64,000 nucleotides of DNA from Blastococcus saxobsidens DD2 (lineage in GTDB: Bacteria; Actinomycetota; Actinomycetes; Mycobacteriales; Geodermatophilaceae), in contig NC_016943.1 of NCBI RefSeq assembly GCF_000284015.1, positions 3,451,541-3,515,540 on the forward strand, in the 5' to 3' direction. The notes under the pieces were generated by a model that ran no database searches, was not told the DNA's origin, and saw only the letters and a program-made list of their open reading frames with translations. Position 1 is the first letter of the stretch. Each line of letters begins with the position of its first letter. Positions 25,752-34,052 of this stretch are shown piece by piece. Both the position numbers and the translations under genes were made by a program.

Positions 25752-26522
25752 CTACGCGCGCGGACCGCCGGCGACGTAGATAACCTGGCCGGAGACGAAC
25801 CCGGCACCCTCGCTGACCAGGAACGAGACGGTGTGCGCGATGTCCTCGGGCTGGCCGGCGCGGGCGACCGGGATCGCCGCGGCGCGGGCCTGGACGTAGG
25901 GCTCCCACTCCTGGCCGATGCGCGCGGCGGTCGCCTTCGTCATGTCGGTGACGATGAACCCCGGCGCGATCGCGTTGGCGGTGACGCCGAACTTGCCCAG
26001 CTCGATGGCGAGCGTCTTGGTGAAGCCCTGGAGGCCGGCCTTGGCCGTCGCGTAGTTGGCCTGCCCGCGGTTGCCCAGCGCCGAGGTGCTGGACAGGTTC
26101 ACGATCCGACCCCACTTCTGGTCGATCATGTGCTTCTGCGCCGCGCGGGTCATGAGGAACGAGCCGCGCAGGTGCACGTGCATGACGATGTCCCAGTCGG
26201 CGTCGCTCATCTTGAACAGCATGTTGTCGCGGGTGACGCCGGCGTTGTTGACCAGCACCACCGGCGGGCCCAGCTCCGCGGCGATGCGGTCGACCGCGGC
26301 CTGCACCTGCTCGGCGTCACCGACGTCGGCCCCCACGGCCAGCGCCCGGCCACCAGCGGCCTCGATGGCCTCGACCGTTCCGCGGGCGTCGTCCTCCTCG
26401 AGGTCGATCACCGCCACGGCGAAGCCGTCCTGCGCCAGCCGCTGGGCGGTGGCGGCGCCGATGCCGCGGGCGGCACCGGTGACGATCGCGACACGGGCGG
26501 AACCGTTCGTGGGCGTGGACAT
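25752..26522 (-). CDS. fabG: FabG/PhaB-like 3-oxoacyl reductase (SDR)
   Basis: 256 residues: VTGAARGIGAATAQRL, NNAG, active-site Ser in NLSSTSALGNRGQANYATAKAG with the Tyr/Lys, and the C-terminal GFVSGQVIYVAGGPRA. It reduces 3-oxoacyl-CoA or 3-oxoacyl-ACP with NADPH. Directly downstream (44 bases) of a thiolase, so it likely acts on acetoacetyl-CoA or similar CoA esters rather than in core fatty-acid synthesis. No PHA synthase is in view to make this a phaB. Confidence 0.88.
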   Translation of the reverse strand: MSTPTNGSARVAIVTGAARGIGAATAQRLAQDGFAVAVIDLEEDDARGTVEAIEAAGGRALAVGADVGDAEQVQAAVDRIAAELGPPVVLVNNAGVTRDNMLFKMSDADWDIVMHVHLRGSFLMTRAAQKHMIDQKWGRIVNLSSTSALGNRGQANYATAKAGLQGFTKTLAIELGKFGVTANAIAPGFIVTDMTKATAARIGQEWEPYVQARAAAIPVARAGQPEDIAHTVSFLVSEGAGFVSGQVIYVAGGPRA

Positions 26523-26566
26523 GCGGTGCTGCTCCTCGGCTCGGGGACGATGGACGAGAGTGTCGC

Positions 26567-27778
26567 TCAGACCCGCTCGAACAGCGCGGCCAGCCCCTGG
26601 CCGCCGCCGATGCACATGGTCTCCAGCCCGTAGCGGGCGTCGCGGCGGTCCATCTCGCGCAGCAGCGTGGCGAGGATGCGGCCGCCGGTCGCGCCCACCG
26701 GGTGACCCAGCGAGATGCCGGAGCCGTTGACGTTCGTGCGCTCCCAGTCGGCGTCGGTGAAGCCCCACTCGCGGGCCACGGCCAGCACCTGGCTGGCGAA
26801 CGCCTCGTTGAGCTCGATCAGGTCGACGTCGGCGAGCGTGATACCGGCCAGCGACAGCGCCTTGGCCGTCGCCGGCACCGGGCCGATACCCATCGTCTTC
26901 GGGGGCACGCCGCCGACGCCGAAGGAGACCAGCCGGGCCAGCGGGCGCAGCCCCAGCTCGGCGGCCTTCTCCGGGTGGGTGACGATCGCGACCGCGGCGC
27001 CGTCGTTCTGGCCGGATGCGTTGCCCGCGGTCACCGTGGCGTCGGGGTCGTTCTTGCCCAGGATCGGGCGCAGCTTGGCGAGGGTCTCCACCGAGGAGTC
27101 GGGGCGGATGTGCTCGTCGCGGTCGACGACGGTCTCGGACTTCCGGCTCTTCACCGTCACCGGCACGATCTCGTCGGCGAACCGGCCCTCGGCCGCGGCG
27201 GCGGCGGCGCGCTGGTGGCTGCGGACGGCGTACTCGTCCTGCTCCTCGCGACCGATCTGGTACTCGCGGCGCAGGTTCTCCGCGGTCTCGAGCATGCCGC
27301 CGGGCACGGGGTGGTGCTGCCCTCCGGCGGTGACCCGGCCGCGGGCCAGCCCGTCCTCCAGCAGGACCCCGGGGCCGGACTTGACGCCCCAGCGCATCGC
27401 GGTCGAGTAGAAGGGCGCGTTGCTCATCGACTCCGCGCCGCCGGCCAGGACGACGTCGGAGGTGCCGGACTGCACCTGCATCGCGGCGTACACGACCGCC
27501 TGCAGGCCCGATCCGCACCGCCGGTCCACCTGCAGGCCGGAGGCGGTCACCGGCAGCCCGGCGTCGAGCGCGGCGACGCGGCCGAGCGCCGGCGCGTCCA
27601 TCGTCGGGTAGCAGTGGCCGAGCAGGACGTCGTCCACCGACTCGGGCGGCAGCCCGGTGCGCTCGATCAGCGCCCGGATCACCGTGGCCGCCAGCTCCTG
27701 GACGGGGACGTCGCGCAGCGAACCCCCGAATCCGCCGACCGGCGTCCGCAGGGGCTCGCAGATGACCGCTTCGCGCAC
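26567..27778 (-). CDS. Acetyl-CoA C-acyltransferase (thiolase)
   Basis: 403 residues, complete: nucleophilic Cys in VDRRCGSGLQAVVYA, VLAGGAESMSNAPF, NASGQNDGAA, IELNEAFASQVLAV, NGSGISLGHPVGATGGR and the second catalytic Cys in CIGGGQGLAALFE. It makes or cleaves 3-ketoacyl-CoA. GTG start at VREAVICEPLRTPVG, the family N-terminus. Operon with the FabG-like reductase downstream. Confidence 0.93.
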   Translation of the reverse strand: MREAVICEPLRTPVGGFGGSLRDVPVQELAATVIRALIERTGLPPESVDDVLLGHCYPTMDAPALGRVAALDAGLPVTASGLQVDRRCGSGLQAVVYAAMQVQSGTSDVVLAGGAESMSNAPFYSTAMRWGVKSGPGVLLEDGLARGRVTAGGQHHPVPGGMLETAENLRREYQIGREEQDEYAVRSHQRAAAAAAEGRFADEIVPVTVKSRKSETVVDRDEHIRPDSSVETLAKLRPILGKNDPDATVTAGNASGQNDGAAVAIVTHPEKAAELGLRPLARLVSFGVGGVPPKTMGIGPVPATAKALSLAGITLADVDLIELNEAFASQVLAVAREWGFTDADWERTNVNGSGISLGHPVGATGGRILATLLREMDRRDARYGLETMCIGGGQGLAALFERV

Positions 27779-27884
27779 GGTGGTCCTCCTCGTTCGTCGG
27801 CACCCGGCGTCCGGCTCGGCCCGGGTGGCGGGTTCGAGTCTGCCCGGCGGGCCCGGGCGCTGACCACCCCGCCCCCGGACAACG

Positions 27885-28283
27885 TCAGCAGGCGAGCGTG
27901 TCGACCTGCTGACCGTCCAGCAGGTCCCACAGGCCGGTGATCTGGAGCGGCCGGATGACCGCCCGCGTGGCGGCCAGGACACGGAGCCGCCCGCCGGCGG
28001 CCAGAGCGCGCCGGTGCGCGGCCGCGAGGCTGCTCAGCCCGGCGGAGTCGAGGAAGGTCACGCAGGTGAGGTCGACGACGACCTCGGTGGGGGCGGCGTC
28101 GACCAGCTGGTCGAGCACGGCGCGGACCTCGGGGGCGGAGCTGCAGTCGACCTCGCCGGTGACCGTCAGCTGCGGATGGGAGGCGGAGCCGGCCACCGCG
28201 AGGGTGACGAGTGCGGACGGGGTCGGCACGACGCCGGTGAACACCGGCTCGGCCTGGACGCAGTCGAGGGAGGAAGCGGTCAC
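27885..28283 (-). CDS. STAS-domain anti-sigma factor antagonist (RsbV type)
   Basis: 132 residues. It carries LTVTGEVDCSSAPEVRAVLDQL and VVVDLTCVTFLDSAGLSSLAAAHRRA; the Ser in FLDSAG (residue 80) is the standard phosphorylation site. Dephosphorylated, it should bind an RsbW-like kinase and free a sigma factor. Candidate partners in the window are the RsbP-like phosphatase (13.6-15.9 kb) and the RsbW-like ATPase (32 kb). GTG start. The 227 bases upstream hold no recognisable sigma-B-type promoter. Confidence 0.88.
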   Translation of the reverse strand: MTASSLDCVQAEPVFTGVVPTPSALVTLAVAGSASHPQLTVTGEVDCSSAPEVRAVLDQLVDAAPTEVVVDLTCVTFLDSAGLSSLAAAHRRALAAGGRLRVLAATRAVIRPLQITGLWDLLDGQQVDTLAC

Positions 28284-28510
28284 GGGTTGCCTCTCGGGCG
28301 CTGTCCGGACCAGTGAGCCTGCGGGACGCGAACGACACGACGACCAGCACTGGGGTCGCGGCTCTTGTTGAACCGCTGCTCCGACCGTAGGCACCGGGGG
28401 TACGGCGCGCAAGGGGCCTGTCCGGGGGTGGCCGGGGCGGTGGACCGATCGGCCCGGCCGTGTGACCAGCCTCCCTCGGGAGCCGCCGCTGCCGGACGGA
28501 TACTGGACCG

Positions 28511-28861
28511 GTGACCCGGTCGCGCTCCTCGTCCCGCCGCCCCTCCGCATTCCTGGTCGTCGGGGTGCTCGTGGGGGTGGCGGTCGCCGCGGGAGCGTTC
28601 GCGGTGCTCGACCCGATCGTCGCCTCGGCCGTCGCCATCGCAGTGCTCACCGCCGTGGGCGTGGGCGCGGCAGCCCGGAACTGGGATGCGCACGAGACCT
28701 TCGAGGACCGCGAGCACGCCCGCGCCCGCCGCCGTCAGGAGAAGTGGGAGCGCGGAGCCGACGCCCGCGCCCGCGACCGGGTGCGCTGGGAAGCGGCCAA
28801 GGCCCGGCAGGCGCGCAGGTCCGGCAGCACCGCCTCCGGCGCCGACGGCGCCGGTCGCTAG
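28511..28861 (+). CDS. Small membrane protein, 116 aa
   Basis: Not recognised. A basic N-terminus (TRSRSSSRRPSAF) is followed by two adjacent transmembrane helices (LVVGVLVGVAVAAGAFAVL and IVASAVAIAVLTAVGVGAAA). The cytosolic tail is charged, rich in Arg, Glu and Ala, and likely helical (ARARRRQEKWERGADARARDRV). The GTG start has no RBS but GATACT lies 6 bases before it, consistent with a leaderless transcript. Confidence 0.65.
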   Translation: MTRSRSSSRRPSAFLVVGVLVGVAVAAGAFAVLDPIVASAVAIAVLTAVGVGAAARNWDAHETFEDREHARARRRQEKWERGADARARDRVRWEAAKARQARRSGSTASGADGAGR

Positions 28862-28879
28862 TCCGCGCGCTGGGGTCCG

Positions 28880-31864
28880 TCAACCGACCGCGTCCTCGGC
28901 CGCCAGGTCGGCGGCGCGGTCGGGGTGGGCGAAGGCCTCGGCGAGCGCCTGGCGCAGTGGCCAGGCGCCGACCCGCCAGGCCAGCGCCCGGCCGAGCGCG
29001 CCGGGGCTGCCGTCCACGTGGTCGACGACCTCCTCCGGCCACCACGGGACCGGCCGTCCGGCGACGGTGAGCGGATCGTGCACCGCCACCTCTCCGGGCA
29101 GCTCGTCCCGGTCCAGCCGCGCCGCGGCCAGGGTCGCGCCGGGCAACTCGGCCCAGCGCACGCGCCGCACCGGCCGGCTGGTCACCTCCGCCTGCACCCG
29201 TTCGCTCGCCAGCGGGAGGTCCAGCAGGTCCGCGACCGCTCCCGGCGCTCCCCCGGAGGGAACGACGGGCAGGTCGAGCAGCGGGACGAGGTGCGGCTGG
29301 TCGAGGACCACCGCCCGGCCGACCACGCAGTCCGCCGCCACCCGCACCCGCACGGGCGGCTCGGCGTCCACGCCGTCCAGCGCGAGGGCCAGTCGCGCGT
29401 AGACCCGGGCCAGCACGCCCGGGCGCACGGTGCGGGCCGGATCGCCGAGCCGGTCCAGGAGGTCGAGGGCGCCGTCCGGGTCGGGCAGGACGTCGTCCAG
29501 CGTGGCCGGTGGCCGCAGCAGGCCGAGCAGCGGTTCCCCGATGCCGGCCGGGTCGTAGAGCCCGGCGAGCTCGGTGCTCCCCGGGTGCGCGAGCCGGTCG
29601 GGGCGCCGGCCGCCCAGCACCGGATGGGTGCGCAGCCACCAGCGCAGGTAGCCCGGTGCCCGGACCCGGCCGACGACGACGTCGGCCCACGCCTCCGCCG
29701 GCGCGGCCGCCAGCAACTCGAGCGCGCCCGGCCAGTCGGCGACGAGCTCGAGATCGCGGACGGCCACCAGCGGCGGCCACGCCGGCGGCGGGCCTCCGGG
29801 CAGCCGGTCGAGGACGGCGTCGGCCCACTCCTGCGCACCGTCGACGTCGAGCTCGTCGGGATCCTCGGCGCGCACCGCGGCGAAGCCGTCCAGGACCCCC
29901 ACCGCGCGCAGTGCCGCGGCGTCGGCGCGGGCCGCGAACGCCGGATCGAGCGTGCCCAGGGCGCCGTCCTCGAGCACGGCCGCGAACGGCGAGCCGGGCA
30001 GCACCAGCTCCCCCGCCGGCCCGAAGCCGCCGTCCGCGTCGGGCAGCGCGAGCTCGGCGAGCCACGGCAGCTCCGCGGCGGCGGACGGCGCGGCGGTCGC
30101 CAGGGCGAGGACCGCCTCGGCCAGCTCCTCGGGCTCGGGCGCCCCGGAGAACCGGTCGTCGGCGGCGTCCAGCGAGTTCTCCACCGCCGCGCGCACCGCG
30201 GGATCGGCCAGCACCGCCTCCGCCGTCGCCGGCCGGCCCCCCAGCCGCTCCAGCAGCCGGCGCGCGGCCGGCAGCTGCACCGCGGCCGGATCGGCCAGCC
30301 GCAGCGCCAGGGCGGCCAGGCGGTCCACCGGCAGGCCGGGCTCGGGCAGCAGCACTCCGGCGGGGCCGTGCGCGGTCCGGCCGCCGACCAGCGGCACCGG
30401 CAGCGCCGCGAGCTCCTCGCGGTCGGCGCGCTCGAAGGCGGCGTAGAGCTGCGCCCACCACCGCGCCGGGCGGGCCACGCCCCGCACCGCCTCCACCACC
30501 TCGGCCGGCCCGGCCCGCCGGACGCCGAGCGCGGTGAGGGCGGGGAGGTTCCCGCGGCGCGACCAGTCGGCGGGCAGCAACCCCGGCAGCACGCCGGTGA
30601 GCGCGGCCACCCGTGGCTCGTCGGCGTCGTCCAGCACGACCGCCCGCTCCGGTGGCTGCCGGGCGCCCGGGTCGCCGGCGACCGGCAGCCACGCGGTCGC
30701 CCGCAGCCGGTCCAGGGCCGCACCGAGCAGCGCGGCGTCGAGCTCGGCACCGGCCAGGCCGACGCGGGGCACGAGCCCCAGCAGCGCCGGATCGGCGGGC
30801 AGCCGGCCGACGAGGTCCGCGAGCGCGTCGGCGGCCGCGGCCACCAGGACGTCGGTCACGGGCCCGGGCAGCACGTGCCGCCGGTCGGGGCCGAGCGGGA
30901 ACGGGGCGATCAGGCGCAGGGGCAGCGACAGCGGCTCGTCGCTGGGCGTCGGGGCGTGCACCACCTGGCGGCCGGTCAGCGGACGCGGCCGGCCGTCCTC
31001 CAGCGGCACCGCGCAGGTCACCGTCCACGCCCGGCGGCCCCGCTCCTCGACGGGCAGGTCCGCCACCAGCTCGGCCGGCAGCTCCCCCGCGCGCTGGGCC
31101 GCAGCCCAACGGGTGACGACGCCGTCCTCCGACAGCCGGACCTCCGGCATCCCCCCGCTCCGCTCGACCGTCCGCGACGTGCCGTCGACCACCACCTCCA
31201 GGGCCGACAGCGCGGGCAGCGCGAGCAGCAGCTCCGCGGGGAGCTCCCGCAGCGCCGCGGCGACGCCGTCCCGCACTCCCGGCAGCAGCGGCAGCACCAC
31301 CTCGGTGTCGAAGCCCGCCGGCGGCGCACCGGCCGCCGGCCACGGCAGACGCAGCACCGGGACGGCGCCGTGGCGGCGGGCCAGCTCCCCGGTCAGCGCC
31401 GGGCGCGCCGCCACCTCCGCGCGGGTGTCCGTGGCGCTGAACCGCATCCCGCCGGTCCGGGACAGCACCGCGGGTTCCTCGCTCACGGCCAGGACGGCGA
31501 CGAACCCCACGCCGAACCGGCCGACCGACGCGGCGTCGTCGCGCTTGGCCGAGGCGCGCAACGTGGCGAGGCCGAGCACGCCGGCGGCGTCCAGCGGCGC
31601 CCCGGTGTTGGCGGCCCGCAGCGTGCCGCCGTCCAGCCGCAGCCGGAGCCGGCCGGCTCCCCCGGTGCGCGCGGCGGCGTCGGCGGCGTTCTGCGCCAGC
31701 TCCACCAGCACCCGGTCGCGGTAACCGCCGTGGACGAGGTCCTCCTCGACGTTCGCGTCCTCCCGGAACCGCGCCGGGGACGCCGTCCACGCCGCCAGCA
31801 CGGTGCGCCGCAGGGCCGCGGTGCCGAACGGGTCGGGGAGCTCCCCGGCGGTGCTGGCGGCCAT
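28880..31864 (-). CDS. Sacsin-type GHKL ATPase-domain protein, 994 aa
   Basis: The N-terminal about 200 residues form an HSP90-like ATP-binding fold: LVELAQNAADAA (N-box, 54-65), AANTGAPLD (84-92) and SVGRFGVGFVAVLAV (113-127). This is the arrangement of the sacsin N-terminal repeat. The remaining about 800 residues are Ala/Leu/Pro-rich and likely helical repeats with no recognised catalytic site. Such actinobacterial sacsin-like proteins are uncharacterised; chaperone-like or defence roles have been discussed for relatives. Transcribed away from the RsbW-like ATPase with a 132-base gap. The stop lies 18 bases from the convergent small membrane gene. Confidence 0.75.
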   Translation of the reverse strand: MAASTAGELPDPFGTAALRRTVLAAWTASPARFREDANVEEDLVHGGYRDRVLVELAQNAADAAARTGGAGRLRLRLDGGTLRAANTGAPLDAAGVLGLATLRASAKRDDAASVGRFGVGFVAVLAVSEEPAVLSRTGGMRFSATDTRAEVAARPALTGELARRHGAVPVLRLPWPAAGAPPAGFDTEVVLPLLPGVRDGVAAALRELPAELLLALPALSALEVVVDGTSRTVERSGGMPEVRLSEDGVVTRWAAAQRAGELPAELVADLPVEERGRRAWTVTCAVPLEDGRPRPLTGRQVVHAPTPSDEPLSLPLRLIAPFPLGPDRRHVLPGPVTDVLVAAAADALADLVGRLPADPALLGLVPRVGLAGAELDAALLGAALDRLRATAWLPVAGDPGARQPPERAVVLDDADEPRVAALTGVLPGLLPADWSRRGNLPALTALGVRRAGPAEVVEAVRGVARPARWWAQLYAAFERADREELAALPVPLVGGRTAHGPAGVLLPEPGLPVDRLAALALRLADPAAVQLPAARRLLERLGGRPATAEAVLADPAVRAAVENSLDAADDRFSGAPEPEELAEAVLALATAAPSAAAELPWLAELALPDADGGFGPAGELVLPGSPFAAVLEDGALGTLDPAFAARADAAALRAVGVLDGFAAVRAEDPDELDVDGAQEWADAVLDRLPGGPPPAWPPLVAVRDLELVADWPGALELLAAAPAEAWADVVVGRVRAPGYLRWWLRTHPVLGGRRPDRLAHPGSTELAGLYDPAGIGEPLLGLLRPPATLDDVLPDPDGALDLLDRLGDPARTVRPGVLARVYARLALALDGVDAEPPVRVRVAADCVVGRAVVLDQPHLVPLLDLPVVPSGGAPGAVADLLDLPLASERVQAEVTSRPVRRVRWAELPGATLAAARLDRDELPGEVAVHDPLTVAGRPVPWWPEEVVDHVDGSPGALGRALAWRVGAWPLRQALAEAFAHPDRAADLAAEDAVG

Positions 31865-31996
31865 GCGCCCGGACCCTAGAGGCCGGGCGGCCGACGGTGG
31901 TCCCTCCTTCCGGGTGAGCCGAGGATTCGAGCCACCGTGGAACGGGCACGGTGCCGCCGGGAACGAACCGGCGCGGCCGGCCGGCGACGAGAGGCG

Positions 31997-32437
31997 GTGA
32001 GCGTGGCGCTCTGGCAGTCCGCGCGCCCGCCGCGCGGCTTCGCCGAGGTCTGGCGCCAGGAGCTCGGCTCGCTGAGCGAGCTCGCCGCGCTGCGCGCCCG
32101 GCTGCGCACCTCCATGACCGGCAGCCGCACCGTCGCACGTCCCGAGCGGGACCACTGGTCGGAGCGGCTGGTGCTCATCGCCGACGAGCTGACCTCCAAC
32201 GCGCTGCGCCACGGCGGCTCCCCGGTCGCCGCGGTCCTGGGCCGGAACGACCACGCGTGGCTGATCGCCGTCCGGGACGCCAAGCCGGACGTCGTACCCG
32301 TTCCCGCGCAGGGTCGCGACCCCGGCCTGGGTGGTTTCGGCCTGTACCTGGTCGCCGATCTCTCGGCCGCGCACGGCTGGTTCACCGAGCCGGATACGAA
32401 GACCGCCTGGGCCGTGGTGGCGGCCGACGACGGCTGA
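31997..32437 (+). CDS. RsbW-like anti-sigma factor / GHKL serine kinase
   Basis: 146 residues from the GTG with GAGAGG 5 bases upstream; an upstream GTG at 31937 would add 20 Arg-rich residues. It is a HATPase_c_2 fold: LVLIADELTSNALRHGGSP is the N-box, DAKPDV stands at the usual DxG position, and DPGLGGFGLYLVADL is the G-box. Proteins of this type either hold a sigma factor or phosphorylate a STAS antagonist. No sigma gene adjoins it. Confidence 0.8.
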   Translation: MSVALWQSARPPRGFAEVWRQELGSLSELAALRARLRTSMTGSRTVARPERDHWSERLVLIADELTSNALRHGGSPVAAVLGRNDHAWLIAVRDAKPDVVPVPAQGRDPGLGGFGLYLVADLSAAHGWFTEPDTKTAWAVVAADDG

Positions 32438-32485
32438 GCGCATCCCGTTCGGGCGACCTCTCCCGCGGTGTCTGTGACCCGCGGG

Positions 32486-32491
32486 TAACGT
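32486..32491 (+). promoter_or_regulatory. Candidate -10 (TAACGT) for leaderless ALDH transcript
   Basis: TAACGT ends 7 bases before the ATG of the aldehyde dehydrogenase, the distance expected for a leaderless mRNA. No good -35 is visible. Confidence 0.3.
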
Positions 32492-32498
32492 GCGCCGC

Positions 32499-34052
32499 AT
32501 GTCGCTCGCCGAGCAGATGGACACGGTCACCGACGCCGCCGCGGGCACGGTCGACCGGCACGCCACCACCCAGACCTTCGAGTCGACGGCGCCGACCACC
32601 GGTGCGGTCGTCGGCGTCTTCCCCGTGCACGACGAGGCCGCCGTCGGCGAGACCGTCGCGCGGGCCCGCACCGCCGCCGAGCAGTGGGCCGCGCTGGGCT
32701 GGGACGGGCGCAAGCAGCGCCTGTCGGCCTACCGCGGCTACCTCGCCCGGCGCATGCACGAGCTGGCCGACCTCGTGTACCGGGAGAACGGCAAGCCGCA
32801 CGCCGACGCGATCCTCGAGATCACCCTCGCCGTCGACCACCTCGCCTGGGCCGCCGGCCACGCCCGGAAGACCCTCGGCCTGCGCAAGGTCGCCTCGGGC
32901 ATGCTCGCCGCCAACCACGCCGCCTACCTGGAGTACCAGCCACTGGGCGTCATCGGCGTGATCGGCCCGTGGAACTACCCGGTGTTCACGCCGATGGGCT
33001 CGATCGCCTACGCCCTGGCCGCCGGCAACGCCGTCGTCTTCAAGCCCTCGGAGCACACCCCCGCCGTGGGGGCCTGGCTGGCCGCCGCCTGGCGGGCCGC
33101 CGTCCCCGACGTGCCGGACGCCTTCCAGGTCGTCACCGGCAACGGCTCGACCGGCGCCGCGCTGTGCCGCGTGCCCGTGGACAAGCTCGCCTTCACCGGC
33201 TCCGCCGCCACCGGCAAGAAGGTGATGGCTGCCTGCGCCGAGACCCTCACCCCGGTGCTCATGGAGCTCGGCGGCAAGGACGCGATGATCGTCGACGACG
33301 ACGCCGACGTGGTCGCCGCCGCCGACGCCGCGGTGTGGGGCGCGATGAGCAACGGCGGGCAGACCTGCATCGGCATCGAGCGGGTGTACGCGACCTCCGC
33401 GGTGTACGACCGGTTCGTCGCCGAGGTCACCGCCCAGGTGCAGAAGCTGCGCCCGGGCTCCGACGGCGAGGCCACCTACGGCCCGATGACGATGTCCTCG
33501 CAGATCGACATCGTCCGGCGGCACGTGGCCGACGCCGCCGCCGCGGGCGCCCGCGTGGTCACCGGCGGCACCGACCCCGACGCCGTCCCGGCCGAGGGCT
33601 ACGTCGCCCCGACCGTGCTGCTCGACGTCCCCGAGGACTCCTCCGCCATCACGGAGGAGACCTTCGGGCCGACGCTCACCATCACCCGGGTGCGCGACGC
33701 CGAGGAGGCGCTCGAGCGGGCCAACGCGACCAGCTACGGCCTGGCCGGCGCCGTCTTCTCGGCGTCCAAGGACCGCGCCATGGACCTCGCCCGCCGGATG
33801 CGCAGCGGCATGACGTCGGTCAACTCGGTGCTCACCTTCGCCTCGGTGCCGGCGCTGCCCTTCGGCGGCGTGGGCGAGTCCGGCTTCGGCCGCATCCACG
33901 GCGAGGACGGGCTCAAGGAGTTCACCCGCGCCAAGGCGATCACCCGGCAGCGCGTGGCCCTGCCGGTGAACCTGATGAGCTTCGGCCGGCCCGAGAAGGC
34001 CGCCGACGCCCTGGCCCGGGTGATGGGCATGGTCCACGGGCGGCACCGGTGA
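32499..34052 (+). CDS. Aldehyde dehydrogenase
   Basis: 517 residues, complete: GPWNYPVFTPMGSIAYALAAGNAVVFKPSE, FTGSAATGKKV, the general-base Glu in MELGGKDAMIV, and the catalytic Cys in NGGQTCIGIERVY, then ETFGPTLTI and PFGGVGESGFGR. It oxidises an aldehyde to the acid with NAD(P). It is coupled by GTGA to a GMC alcohol oxidoreductase, so the pair probably converts an alcohol to an acid in two steps (choline to betaine is one known case, but the ALDH is not closely BetB-like). Alternative GTG start 3 codons earlier. Confidence 0.92.
   Translation: MSLAEQMDTVTDAAAGTVDRHATTQTFESTAPTTGAVVGVFPVHDEAAVGETVARARTAAEQWAALGWDGRKQRLSAYRGYLARRMHELADLVYRENGKPHADAILEITLAVDHLAWAAGHARKTLGLRKVASGMLAANHAAYLEYQPLGVIGVIGPWNYPVFTPMGSIAYALAAGNAVVFKPSEHTPAVGAWLAAAWRAAVPDVPDAFQVVTGNGSTGAALCRVPVDKLAFTGSAATGKKVMAACAETLTPVLMELGGKDAMIVDDDADVVAAADAAVWGAMSNGGQTCIGIERVYATSAVYDRFVAEVTAQVQKLRPGSDGEATYGPMTMSSQIDIVRRHVADAAAAGARVVTGGTDPDAVPAEGYVAPTVLLDVPEDSSAITEETFGPTLTITRVRDAEEALERANATSYGLAGAVFSASKDRAMDLARRMRSGMTSVNSVLTFASVPALPFGGVGESGFGRIHGEDGLKEFTRAKAITRQRVALPVNLMSFGRPEKAADALARVMGMVHGRHR

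Noticed and set aside
25752..27778. phaA-phaB polyhydroxybutyrate operon
   Set aside because: Thiolase and reductase fit, but no PHA synthase, phasin or depolymerase is in the window, so a general CoA-ester role is equally likely.
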